Of a stretch of 35,538 nucleotides of DNA, positions 24,130-31,482 are shown piece by piece (within the stretch, counting starts at the first letter, position 1; each line of letters begins with the position of its first letter). The stretch comes from RGIG3009 sp045541495 (GTDB lineage: Bacteria > Bacillota > Clostridia > Oscillospirales > Acutalibacteraceae), in assembly GCA_045541495.1 (NCBI GenBank), contig JAZQJE010000008.1, positions 1 through 35,538 on the forward strand, written 5' to 3'. The translations under genes were made by a program, and so were the position numbers. The notes under the pieces are model-generated. The model saw nothing but the letters and a program-made list of their open reading frames with translations. It did not search any database and was not told where the DNA came from.

Positions 24130-24768
24130 TTATTTTCGACTGCCGGTAATGGAAAACAACACCCAACGCGCCACATTTACAGCATGGTCACCGATTCGCT
24201 CAAAGTACTTGGCGATCATCAGCACATCCACCGCCGCCTCTCCGTTGATCTGCGGTTGAGAGAAATACTCGATGAGCAATTGTTTGATCCGATCAAAGTA
24301 ACCGTCCACCACATCGTCATACTCGATTACAGCTTTGGCCACCCCTTTGTCCTTTTTCACAAAGGCTTCAATACAGTCGGTCACCATCTTAATAACCGCC
24401 ACCGCCATATCCCGAAGCGGCAGACGCTCATCGTTGACCGCAATCCCTACCGTCGTAACGATCTCCGCAATGTCGGCGGATTGATCCCCGATCCGTTCCA
24501 GATCCGTCACCATTTTTAAAGCCGAGGAGATCACCCGTAGATCCCGCGCCACCGGCTGTTGCTGCAACAACAGTTTCAAGCACAAACTTTCGATCTCCCG
24601 TTCTTTTTGATCGATATGCGCCGACAGTTCGGGCACGCGGCTTGCCACCGCTTTGTCACCGGCATTCAACGCTTTGGCAGAGAGGGCAATGGCTTGTTCA
24701 CAAAGTGCACCCATGGCGGTCATTTCCCTGTTCAGCAACGCTAACTGTTCATCAAATCGAGACCGCAT
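24130..24768 (-). CDS. phoU: Phosphate transport regulator PhoU
   Basis: A 212-residue protein with two three-helix PhoU repeats. Metal-contact motifs are visible as RDLRVISSALKMVTDLERIGDQSADIAE in pieces (residues about 75-102) and in the second repeat as VLMIAKYFERIGDHAVNVARW. PhoU links the Pst transporter with the phosphate-sensing kinase and prevents excess uptake. The start codon overlaps the pstB stop (TGATG), so translation is coupled. Last Pho-specific gene of the operon before pdaA. Confidence 0.96.
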   Translation of the reverse strand: MRSRFDEQLALLNREMTAMGALCEQAIALSAKALNAGDKAVASRVPELSAHIDQKEREIESLCLKLLLQQQPVARDLRVISSALKMVTDLERIGDQSADIAEIVTTVGIAVNDERLPLRDMAVAVIKMVTDCIEAFVKKDKGVAKAVIEYDDVVDGYFDRIKQLLIEYFSQPQINGEAAVDVLMIAKYFERIGDHAVNVARWVLFSITGSRK

Positions 24769-25520
24769 CAGCCAAACCTCCCCGTAATATATTCTTCGGT
24801 ACGCTTATCCTTCGGCATGGAAAACAATTTTTCGCTGTCAGCGAATTCCACCATCTCCCCCAGCAAGAAAAATGCCGTTTTATCCGAGATACGCACCGCC
24901 TGTTGCATGTTGTGGGTGACAATAACGATGGTGTAGTTCTTTTTCAGCTCCAGCGCCAGCTCTTCCACTTTTGCCGTGGAAATGGGATCCAAAGCGGACG
25001 TGGGTTCATCCATGAGCAATACTTCCGGTTGTACCGCCAATGCCCGCGCGATGCACAATCGCTGTTGCTGACCGCCCGACATCCCCAGTGCCGATCTCTT
25101 TAAACGGTCTTTTACCTCGTCCCAAATAGCGGCATCTTTGAGCGACCGTTCCACAATCTCGTCCAACTGTCCCTTGTCGCGAATAGCATGAGTACGAGGG
25201 CCATAGGCAATGTTATCGTAAATACTCATAGGAAAGGGATTGGGTTTTTGAAATACCATCCCCACCCGTTTGCGCAACATATTTACATCCATTCCGTCGT
25301 AAATGTCCTGTCCATCCAAACGGATCGTACCGGTGATCCGACATCCTTCCACCAAGTCGTTCATGCGATTGATGGCCTTGAGCAGTGTGGATTTACCGCA
25401 ACCCGACGGTCCGATAAACGCCGTGATCTCCCGCTCGGGTATGGCCAAATCAATAGCTTTCAGTGCTTGAAAATCGCCGTAAAACAGATCCACATTTTCT
25501 ACGGTTATTTTATTCATCAT
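24768..25520 (-). CDS. pstB: Phosphate ABC transporter ATP-binding protein PstB
   Basis: A 250-residue ATPase energising phosphate import. Walker A is FIGPSGCGKSTLLKAINRMN, with a Q-loop in VGMVFQKPNPFPMSIYDNIA, signature LGMSGGQQQRLCIARALA, Walker B VLLMDEPTSALDP and the H-loop IVIVTHNMQQAVRISD. The SIYDN and KPNPFP segments are PstB-specific. The ribosome binding site GGGAGGTAA lies in the end of pstA. Two ATGs are adjacent; the first (25520) is given. Confidence 0.97.
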   Translation of the reverse strand: MMNKITVENVDLFYGDFQALKAIDLAIPEREITAFIGPSGCGKSTLLKAINRMNDLVEGCRITGTIRLDGQDIYDGMDVNMLRKRVGMVFQKPNPFPMSIYDNIAYGPRTHAIRDKGQLDEIVERSLKDAAIWDEVKDRLKRSALGMSGGQQQRLCIARALAVQPEVLLMDEPTSALDPISTAKVEELALELKKNYTIVIVTHNMQQAVRISDKTAFFLLGEMVEFADSEKLFSMPKDKRTEEYITGRFG

Positions 25521-26372
25521 TCATTTACCTCCCAACGTCCTTGCCACCAGACCGGATACAGCGTTGATGACAATGACCAGTACCAACAATATCACGGCAG
25601 TGGCATAGGTTTCGCCGATATACAGTCCCTCGTTGGACAAACTGTACATGTGCACCGCCAAGGTACGAGACGAATCAAACAGGCTATCTGCCGCTTCGGC
25701 TACGGTTCCCGCCGTAAAGATCAGCGCTGCCGATTCTCCCACGATACGACCGCTCCCCAAGATCACCCCCGACAAAATACCGGGCATGGCACTGGGCAAT
25801 ACCACTTGAAAAACCGTTCTCAGTTTGCCCGCGCCCAAGCCGAAACTACCTTCCCGATAACTGTCGGGTACCGCTAGTAGCGCTTCTTCGGCGGTACGCA
25901 TGATAAGCGGCAAGATCATGATGGACAGCGTTAATGCCCCCGACAACAGTGATAGTCCCAATCCCAGGTGCTTCACGAAAAAGAGCGAGCCAAACAGACC
26001 GTAGACAATGGACGGAATACCCGACAATGTTTCCGCCGTCAGACGCACGGGACCCACTAATTTGTTCCCTCTACGGGCGTATTCCGTAAGGTAGATGGCC
26101 GCCCCCACACCTACGGGGACTGCCACTACCAGCGACAACGCCGTCATCAACAACGTATTGATAAGCGCAGGCATCAGCGAGACGTTCTCACTGGTATATG
26201 TCCAAGAAAACAGAGACGGTGTAATATGAGGAATTCCTTTTATAAGGATATACCCGATTACATAGACCAACGTTGTCATCGTAGCGAAAGCCGCCGCACA
26301 CACGGCAAGAAACAAGACACAAGAAAGGGGGTCTCGCTTATATTGACGCCATTGTTGTTTCGGCGTTCTCAT
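25521..26372 (-). CDS. pstA: Phosphate ABC transporter permease PstA
   Basis: A 283-residue permease with six membrane segments (for example VCAAAFATMTTLVYVIGYILI and AVILLVLVIVINAVSGL) and the binding-protein-dependent transport loop ALLAVPDSYREGSFGLGAGKLRTVF that contacts PstB. Pairs with PstC to form the membrane channel. The start overlaps the pstC stop by 4 bases and has GGAGGCG upstream. Confidence 0.95.
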   Translation of the reverse strand: MRTPKQQWRQYKRDPLSCVLFLAVCAAAFATMTTLVYVIGYILIKGIPHITPSLFSWTYTSENVSLMPALINTLLMTALSLVVAVPVGVGAAIYLTEYARRGNKLVGPVRLTAETLSGIPSIVYGLFGSLFFVKHLGLGLSLLSGALTLSIMILPLIMRTAEEALLAVPDSYREGSFGLGAGKLRTVFQVVLPSAMPGILSGVILGSGRIVGESAALIFTAGTVAEAADSLFDSSRTLAVHMYSLSNEGLYIGETYATAVILLVLVIVINAVSGLVARTLGGK

Positions 26373-27220
26373 ATGCGACGCCTCCTTTTCAACAGCGAAA
26401 ACGAAACATTGATGATCAAAATAAAGACAAACAACACCACCGCCGTGGCGATCAACGCTTCTCGGTGAAGATCGGTGGCATATCCCATTTCCAACACGAT
26501 ATTGGTAGTCAGTGTTCGCACGCCTGCCGTTAACTTGTCGGGAATGATCGGCTGATTACCCGCCACCATGAGTACCGCCATGGTTTCCCCGATGGCGCGG
26601 CCGACACCCAACACCACCCCTGCAAATACCCCGCTTTTGGCGGCGGGCAAGGTGACAAAAAACACGCTGCGCTCATGGGAAGCGCCCAAGGCTAACGCCC
26701 CTTCATAATACGATGACGGCACCGCCCGTATGGCTGATTCGGACACTTGAATGATGGTGGGCAGGATCATCAACCCCAACAACAGCGCCGCCGTCAATAC
26801 GCTGAGCCCCCGTCCACCGAATGTTTCCCGAATAAACGGCACCAGTACCGTCAACCCGAAAAAGCCATATACCACCGATGGTATTCCCGCCATCAATTCT
26901 ACGGCGGGTTTGAGCACATTGTACAATCCTTTCGGACAAAACCGCGCCATGAACACCGCCGCCAACACACCGATGGGCACGCCGAGGATCAACGCGCCCG
27001 CCGTAACATACAACGAACCCACAATCATGGGAAAGATCCCGTAGCGGCCGATACTCGGTTTCCACTGGGTTCCAAAAAGGAAGTTAAACACCCCGATCTC
27101 CCCCATGGTGGGAATACCGTTGATCAATAAAAACACACAGATCAGCACCACCGCCGCAATGGATACGCAAGCCGTAAGCAAAAAAACGATCTGCATGAGT
27201 GTTTCTTTTACTGTTTTCAT
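26369..27220 (-). CDS. pstC: Phosphate ABC transporter permease PstC
   Basis: About 283 residues, six membrane segments (IVFLLTACVSIAAVVLICVFLLI; ILGVPIGVLAAVFMARF; VLFVFILIINVSFSLL) and the EAA-type loop AIRAVPSSYYEGALALGASHERSVF. The start at 27220 has GGAGAG six bases upstream and matches the family N-terminus (VKETLMQIVFLL); the frame is open to 27262 but that region overlaps pstS. Lies 22 bases after the pstS stop and overlaps pstA by 4. Confidence 0.95.
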   Translation of the reverse strand: MKTVKETLMQIVFLLTACVSIAAVVLICVFLLINGIPTMGEIGVFNFLFGTQWKPSIGRYGIFPMIVGSLYVTAGALILGVPIGVLAAVFMARFCPKGLYNVLKPAVELMAGIPSVVYGFFGLTVLVPFIRETFGGRGLSVLTAALLLGLMILPTIIQVSESAIRAVPSSYYEGALALGASHERSVFFVTLPAAKSGVFAGVVLGVGRAIGETMAVLMVAGNQPIIPDKLTAGVRTLTTNIVLEMGYATDLHREALIATAVVLFVFILIINVSFSLLKRRRRI

Positions 27221-27242
27221 ATATGCTCTCCGAAAAAATTGT

Positions 27243-28127
27243 TTAGTCGCCGATGATTCCATCCCACGTGGTCACCTCACCGATATAGAGTGCCTTTACC
27301 TGTTCCGTTGTCAACGAATTCACGGGATTGTTGTTGTTCACGATCACCGCGATCCCGTCCGTCGCAATAGTGGTGGGAACCAGTCCCTTTTCAAGTTCCG
27401 ATTCCTTTAATTCACGGGACGCCATACCGATATCGGCAGTACCGTCCGCCGCATCGGTCATGCCGGAACTGGAATCGCTTTCCTGTAATTCGATGGTCAC
27501 GGCAGGGTTGTGAGCGAGATAGGCTTCTTTTAGTTTTTCCATAATAGGTGTGACAGAACTGGAGCCGGAGATCACGATCTTTCCGGAAACCCCACCGCCT
27601 GCATAGACAGACGCGTCGGATACGGGAACATATCCTTCTTGTTTAATAACCGCTTGCCCGTCGGCACTTAAAATATACGTGACAAAATCCTGCGCCACGG
27701 CCGACAGATCGCCTTTGGCGGCAATGTTAAAAGGGCGGGACACGGTATAGGCGCCGCTTTGGACATTGACCGCCGTAGGCTCTACGCCGTCGATAGCCAC
27801 CACTTTCACCGTGTCATTCAATGCACCAAGAGAGGTATACCCCACCGCATACATATCGCCCGCAACCGTCGTCATCATCACGCCTGTCGATTTGCAGATA
27901 ACGGCGGAAAGAAGCGTTTGATCTTCTTTTACCCCCTCGGTATTTTTTTGTTCGATACCAAACAGTTCCACAAACGCACTGCGAGTACCCGAACCTTCTT
28001 CACGGGAGATCACACCAATCTCCGCTGTAGAATCGAATTCCGCCGTTTGGTTGCCGCACCCGACACACATCACCATGCATAATACGGGCATACACAACAT
28101 CGTAAGTACCGTTTTTGTCGTTTTCAT
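27243..28127 (-). CDS. pstS: Phosphate-binding lipoprotein PstS, circularly permuted
   Basis: A 294-residue extracellular solute-binding lipoprotein that captures phosphate for PstCAB. A lipoprotein signal peptide (hydrophobic core from residue 7, lipid Cys C24 in VMCVGCGNQ) is followed at residues 36-175 by the segment that is C-terminal in ordinary PstS (EIGVISREEGSGTRSAF; GDMYAVGYTSLGAL; FVTYILSADGQAVI). Residues 183-294 then hold the classical N-terminal half (KIVISGSSSVTPIMEKL; TADIGMASRELKESE; DGIAVIVNNNNPV; IGEVTTWDGIIGD). All phosphate-loop parts are present, but in swapped order. The ATG at 28127 has AAAGAGGAGA upstream. First gene of the pst operon. Function is secure from context; the order is the oddity. 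Confidence 0.93.
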   Translation of the reverse strand: MKTTKTVLTMLCMPVLCMVMCVGCGNQTAEFDSTAEIGVISREEGSGTRSAFVELFGIEQKNTEGVKEDQTLLSAVICKSTGVMMTTVAGDMYAVGYTSLGALNDTVKVVAIDGVEPTAVNVQSGAYTVSRPFNIAAKGDLSAVAQDFVTYILSADGQAVIKQEGYVPVSDASVYAGGGVSGKIVISGSSSVTPIMEKLKEAYLAHNPAVTIELQESDSSSGMTDAADGTADIGMASRELKESELEKGLVPTTIATDGIAVIVNNNNPVNSLTTEQVKALYIGEVTTWDGIIGD

Positions 28128-28177
28128 AATTTTCTCCTCTTTCTTTATGGACCCGGACACGCTTGTGCCCTGTCATT

Positions 28178-28233
28178 AGAATACCCCGTCAATGTAAAAT
28201 TCTCCCTCATAAAATCGTAAAATTCAGGTAAAA
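28178..28233 (-). promoter_or_regulatory. Candidate Pho box array upstream of pstS
   Basis: On the minus strand TTTTAC occurs at 28228-28233 and 28217-28222 (exactly 11 bases apart) and again at 28194-28199. PhoP/PhoB sites in bacteria are direct repeats with 11-bp period (TTHACA-like in Bacillus), so this fits a Pho regulator site placed at about -35 to -70. A possible -10 TATTCT lies at 28178-28183, with no good -35, as expected for an activated promoter. Position and period are seen; regulator is inferred. Confidence 0.4.
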
Positions 28234-28283
28234 TTTGAAAATCAGGTCATACTAATAGTAATCAAAACGAAAGGATGAAGACA

Positions 28284-28823
28284 ATGGAATTAAAGGGTAG
28301 TCGCACAGAGCAAAATCTTTGGACAGCCTTTGCAGGCGAAAGCAAAGCCCGCAATCGATACACGTTTTATGCCGCTAAAGCGCGACAAGACGGATATGAA
28401 CAGATCGGGGATATTTTTGAGGAAACCGCCCACAATGAAAAAGAACACGCCGAACTGTGGTTTAAAGCCTTAAACGGCGATGCCATCGGCGGTACGGTGG
28501 AAAATCTGCAACACGCCGCCGAGGGCGAACATTATGAATGGGCGGAAATGTATGCGGAGTTTGCCAAAACTGCCCGCGAAGAGGGATTTAACGGCTTGGC
28601 TGCCGCCTTCGAATTGGTGGCTAAAATCGAGAAATTTCACGAAGAACGCTATATCAAATTGCGAGAAAACATTGTGGACGGCAGTGTCTTTAAACGCCCC
28701 GCCGAAAGTGTTTGGATCTGTCTGAATTGCGGGCACATTCACGTAGGTGAGACTCCTCCCAAACAATGTCCCGTTTGCCAAAAACAACAAGGGTATTTTC
28801 AGTTACACGTAGCCGATTATTAA
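28284..28823 (+). CDS. Rubrerythrin
   Basis: A 179-residue peroxide-scavenging protein of anaerobes. The ferritin-like diiron domain has AFAGESKARNRYTFYAAKA, EETAHNEKEHAELWF and VAKIEKFHEERY, and a rubredoxin-like C-terminus binds iron with WICLNCGHIHVG and CPVCQK. It reduces hydrogen peroxide with electrons from rubredoxin or NADH systems. The ATG at 28284 is selected for its AAAGGATG site; an ATG nine bases earlier is too close to it. Divergent from pstS, and followed by a small acidic protein gene 11 bases downstream. Confidence 0.96.
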   Translation: MELKGSRTEQNLWTAFAGESKARNRYTFYAAKARQDGYEQIGDIFEETAHNEKEHAELWFKALNGDAIGGTVENLQHAAEGEHYEWAEMYAEFAKTAREEGFNGLAAAFELVAKIEKFHEERYIKLRENIVDGSVFKRPAESVWICLNCGHIHVGETPPKQCPVCQKQQGYFQLHVADY

Positions 28824-28834
28824 AGGAGAACCGT

Positions 28835-28984
28835 ATGGATGACAAGAAGAAAATAAATGTACAAGCCGAAGCGGAAACCATGCAAAAACAAGGGCGTGAA
28901 GAGATCCATTCCGATATATTAGGCAGTTACACGGGAACAGGCGAGCAGGACGAAGTACCCGAGCAAGATGCCGACGATCTGTAA
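28835..28984 (+). CDS. Small acidic hypothetical protein (49 aa)
   Basis: Begins with ATG 11 bases after rubrerythrin, with AAAGGAGA at ideal spacing. The 49-residue product has a basic start (DDKKKIN) and an acidic tail (DILGSYTGTGEQDEVPEQDADDL without the first residues: GSYTGTGEQDEV, PEQDADDL). No known domain, no membrane segment, probably disordered. I recall small clostridial proteins ending in a similar QDADDL tail, but cannot verify it. Cotranscription with rubrerythrin suggests, without proving, a role in oxidative stress or spores. Confidence 0.65.
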   Translation: MDDKKKINVQAEAETMQKQGREEIHSDILGSYTGTGEQDEVPEQDADDL

Positions 28985-29021
28985 TGCGGAAAAAAGAGGA
29001 AGCCTTGACAGGAATTAGCAC

Positions 29022-29050
29022 ACATGTTTTTCTTTTCAAAACGCACACTA
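29022..29050 (+). promoter_or_regulatory. Weak candidate sigma-G/F promoter of the SASP gene
   Basis: ACATG (29022-29026), 17 bases, CACACTA (29044-29050). This loosely resembles forespore promoters (GCATA, 17-18, CATACTA), about 65 bases before the SASP start. No sigma-A pair is evident. Match is partial. Confidence 0.3.
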
Positions 29051-29116
29051 CTACTGCAAACGCAAGATGAATCGACGGCGCATTGCCGAAAATCGTTTTG
29101 AGGAGTGAAACACGTA

Positions 29117-29308
29117 ATGTCCAACAAGAAGAACTTGGTGCCCGAAGCTCGCGAGGGTCTCAACCGCTTCAAGATGGAAGCTGCTAACGAAGTTGGCGTG
29201 ACCCTGAAACAGGGCTACAACGGCGACCTGACTTCCAAACAGGCTGGTTCCATCGGTGGCCAGATGGTCAAAAAGATGATCCAGCAATATGAAAACGGCC
29301 TGAAATAA
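29117..29308 (+). CDS. Alpha/beta-type small acid-soluble spore protein
   Basis: A 63-residue spore DNA-binding protein. Family features are NLVPEAREGLNRFKMEAANE with the germination-protease site (E-A region around residue 21-24), EVGVTLKQGYNGDLTSKQAG, and SIGGQMVKKMIQQYE, the second DNA-binding helix. These proteins saturate forespore DNA and protect it from UV and heat. ATG at 29117 is used; AGGAG lies 11 bases upstream, a slightly long spacing. Own terminator directly downstream. Direct evidence that the organism sporulates or descends from spore formers. Confidence 0.95.
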   Translation: MSNKKNLVPEAREGLNRFKMEAANEVGVTLKQGYNGDLTSKQAGSIGGQMVKKMIQQYENGLK

Positions 29309-29324
29309 TCACGTCGTATTTCAA

Positions 29325-29354
29325 AAAGCCGTCGGGGAATACCCCGACGGCTTT
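29325..29354 (+). terminator. Terminator of the SASP gene
   Basis: AAAGCCGTCGGGG and CCCCGACGGCTTT form a perfect 13-bp stem with an AATA loop, 16 bases after the SASP stop. Confidence 0.88.
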
Positions 29355-29388
29355 CGCTGTGAAATTATAAAAAAATCCACCGTTTCTA

Positions 29389-29416
29389 TTGACAAATGCT
29401 AAAAAACGGGTATAAT
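29389..29416 (+). promoter_or_regulatory. Strong promoter of tRNA-Gln
   Basis: Consensus TTGACA (29389-29394), 16-base spacer, consensus TATAAT (29411-29416), 22 bases before the tRNA. Confidence 0.88.
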
Positions 29417-29438
29417 ATAACACGGTCTCACAATACAT

Positions 29439-29512
29439 TGCGGAATTGTGTAAAGGTAGCACGAGAGTCTCTGAATCTCTTTGTCTAGGTTCGATTCCTA
29501 GTTCCGCAGCCA
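29439..29512 (+). tRNA. tRNA-Gln (anticodon CTG)
   Basis: Acceptor TGCGGAA pairs with TTCCGCA, the anticodon loop CTCTGAA gives CTG, and the T-arm holds GGTTCGATTCC. Discriminator G and encoded CCA (29510-29512). A U at position 1 is normal for Gln tRNAs. A single-gene unit with its own promoter and terminator; it reads CAG codons. Confidence 0.94.
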
Positions 29513-29513
29513 G

Positions 29514-29547
29514 AAAAACTCCATCTTGCTTGCAAGATGGAGTTTTT
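29514..29547 (+). terminator. Terminator of tRNA-Gln
   Basis: AAAAACTCCATCTTGC and GCAAGATGGAGTTTTT form a perfect 16-bp stem with a 2-base core, starting one base after the CCA end. Confidence 0.92.
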
Positions 29548-29701
29548 CAGTTCATACCGGAGGAGTACCTATTTCTTTGCACCGCTGGGGCAAACCACAC
29601 CCGACTGGTTGTCGCTCATTATCGTATATATCGCCTATTTCATCATTCACGCCGCACTTCATCTTCCCTTTTTCCTTATGAACCGACACAAAAAAGACTG
29701 A
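29537..29701 (+). CDS. Possible small membrane protein (54 aa), low confidence
   Basis: An open frame between two terminators reads MEFFSSYRRSTYFFAPLG, then TTPDWLSLIIVYIAYFIIHA and ALHLPFFLMNRHKKD. One strong hydrophobic helix followed by a basic tail is typical of small membrane proteins. However, the ATG lies inside the tRNA-Gln terminator stem with no ribosome binding site; GGAGGAG occurs downstream (29560-29566) but without an in-frame ATG, GTG or TTG at proper distance. Its final residues are encoded by the next terminator stem. Could be coincidence or a relic. Confidence 0.25.
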   Translation: MEFFSSYRRSTYFFAPLGQTTPDWLSLIIVYIAYFIIHAALHLPFFLMNRHKKD

Positions 29702-29720
29702 TGCTTGCATCAGTCTTTTT
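29691..29720. terminator. Terminator of the capA-tex-hydrolase operon
   Basis: AAAAAGACTGATGC and GCATCAGTCTTTTT form a perfect 14-bp stem with TT in the loop. The minus-strand serine hydrolase stop lies inside it (29710-29712), and it works in both directions. Confidence 0.88.
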
Positions 29721-31473
29721 CTTCTTTCAATTCCACTGTAGGGGAAAACAAACCATCGATTTTATACAATATATAATCCTCATCTAATTTGTCTGCGGCG
29801 GCACCGATCAGCGGACGATCGTCAAGTTTTTGCCTAATATCTGCAAATAACATCCGCAGAAACGGTTTGCCGGGTCGTTCGGTTTGATGGAGGCATATCT
29901 CCTCGTTCCACACGATCTTGATGGTGCGCGTGCAAGGCGTTTCCACAAAATCCATAGTCAAGATCAGCACCGTTTCATCGTCTTCGTTTTTCGCAAAACG
30001 GCCGCGCACTGCCACACGGTAGGGTTCACCGTGAAAATATAATTCCGTAATTTGGGGGCGATCAAATCCCACCTCAAACCGATGATCCTCATCCGTTTCA
30101 CGGTAGGTCACGAAAAACCGCCCTTTCACAATATGGAAATGTAACGACAGGAACCCGCCGGTATAGTTGTTTTGTACCGCTTGCAGTATTACAGGCAACA
30201 ACCCCACCGACGGTGCGTTGGAAGAATCTGCGATGATCCTTTTGCCATTCCATTCATAACAAGTGGCAGGTAACATCCGCTCCGGCAAAGAGAACAACCG
30301 CCGCCACCACGGCGTTTTTTCATAGGTGGCGATCGGCGCTCGCACATGAGCAATGGCAGCCACCAGTTGTTCTCTATTCGCCGCATTTTCTTCAATATCC
30401 GTGGGGAAATCCCCGCCGAAATACGCTGTTGCCAAGGAAAAATAGCGACTTTGCTGGAACATCTCGTCGTTGCCCGCGTTGGTCACCAATAAAATGCCGT
30501 TTTCGGGGAAGCCCAATACATTCTGCCCCAACATTCCGTTGAATAAAAACGAGGGCACTTCCCGACCGATCCATATATGATACCCGTAATGATAATCGCC
30601 GTAATCGGCGGGGGTCTCCCGTTTAAAAGAAGCAGCGGCGGCAAGCCACGTTTCCGATATCAACGATACGCCGTTCCACACGCCCTTTTGCAGTATCAAT
30701 TGCCCGATCTTTGCCAGATCTTCGGGAACAAGGTACAATCCCCATCCCCCCTTTTCAATTCCCTCAGGGCAGGTCTCCCAACAAGGAACGGCAATACCGA
30801 GGGGCTCCCATAACCGAGGACGGAGATATTCCGTCAAGGACAACCCGCTCACTTGTGCAACGATTGCCGACAACAGATAGGTGTTCAAACTGTTATAGGC
30901 AAACACCTTGCCTGGTTTGGATACCGATAACGAATTGAAAAAACCGCGCACCCAATCGGTCTGTGTCATACATTCCGCTTCGTTAAACGTAGCACCCGAT
31001 GTCATGGTCAGTAAATGCTCAACGGTCAGTTCTTTGTACCGCAGACGAGATACAGGGGTAGTTTTATGAGGAAACAAGTCCGCAGCATGGGTGTCAAGAG
31101 TCAGTTTTCCCTCATCAATCAGCATCCCAATCGCCAACGCGGTAATGCTTTTGCAAGCCGAAAAGGTCATTTTCGGGATATGGGGATCTTGCGCACCAAA
31201 GGTGGCTTCCGCGATTATTTTCCCGCCCCGTAAAATGAGAAGATGATGCATATTGAGTGTGCGATCCTGTTGCAATGCCTCGATAAAACGGGCAATATGC
31301 GCCGAAGAGATTCCTTGGGATTCAGGGGATACCCGCAAAAACGGTTGCTGTATGGTCACAGGCGTCCCCGCCGCTTTTTGCGGGTCAACAGGCAAGATAG
31401 GTACCGTGCTTTTTCGCAAATTAAACAGTCGCGCCATTAGTGATACCGTGCGATTGACGGCTCCCAGTTCCAT
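29710..31473 (-). CDS. Beta-lactamase-family serine hydrolase
   Basis: A 587-residue protein with a penicillin-binding-protein/class C beta-lactamase fold. The nucleophile motif S105-x-x-K108 is in MTFSACKSITALAIGML, followed by HLLTMTSGATF and the Y193-N-S motif in FAYNSLNTYLL. A HxG-like equivalent is less clear (GMLGQNVLGFPENG). Beyond residue about 400 an extra domain of 180 residues rich in beta strands is present. There is no signal peptide or membrane helix at the N-terminus, so it is predicted cytoplasmic, unlike most relatives; it may be an esterase. It follows tex by 9 bases with GAGGTGAT as ribosome binding site. Confidence 0.85.
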   Translation of the reverse strand: MELGAVNRTVSLMARLFNLRKSTVPILPVDPQKAAGTPVTIQQPFLRVSPESQGISSAHIARFIEALQQDRTLNMHHLLILRGGKIIAEATFGAQDPHIPKMTFSACKSITALAIGMLIDEGKLTLDTHAADLFPHKTTPVSRLRYKELTVEHLLTMTSGATFNEAECMTQTDWVRGFFNSLSVSKPGKVFAYNSLNTYLLSAIVAQVSGLSLTEYLRPRLWEPLGIAVPCWETCPEGIEKGGWGLYLVPEDLAKIGQLILQKGVWNGVSLISETWLAAAASFKRETPADYGDYHYGYHIWIGREVPSFLFNGMLGQNVLGFPENGILLVTNAGNDEMFQQSRYFSLATAYFGGDFPTDIEENAANREQLVAAIAHVRAPIATYEKTPWWRRLFSLPERMLPATCYEWNGKRIIADSSNAPSVGLLPVILQAVQNNYTGGFLSLHFHIVKGRFFVTYRETDEDHRFEVGFDRPQITELYFHGEPYRVAVRGRFAKNEDDETVLILTMDFVETPCTRTIKIVWNEEICLHQTERPGKPFLRMLFADIRQKLDDRPLIGAAADKLDEDYILYKIDGLFSPTVELKEEKD

Positions 31474-31482
31474 CGGATCACC

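Noticed and set aside
25188..25877. Plus-strand open frame of 229 codons
   Set aside because: Runs opposite pstB and pstA across their junction; Gln/His-rich composition is typical of an antisense shadow.
29446..29787. Plus-strand open frame of 113 codons starting inside tRNA-Gln
   Set aside because: Begins in the tRNA and passes through two terminators; the translation is not protein-like.
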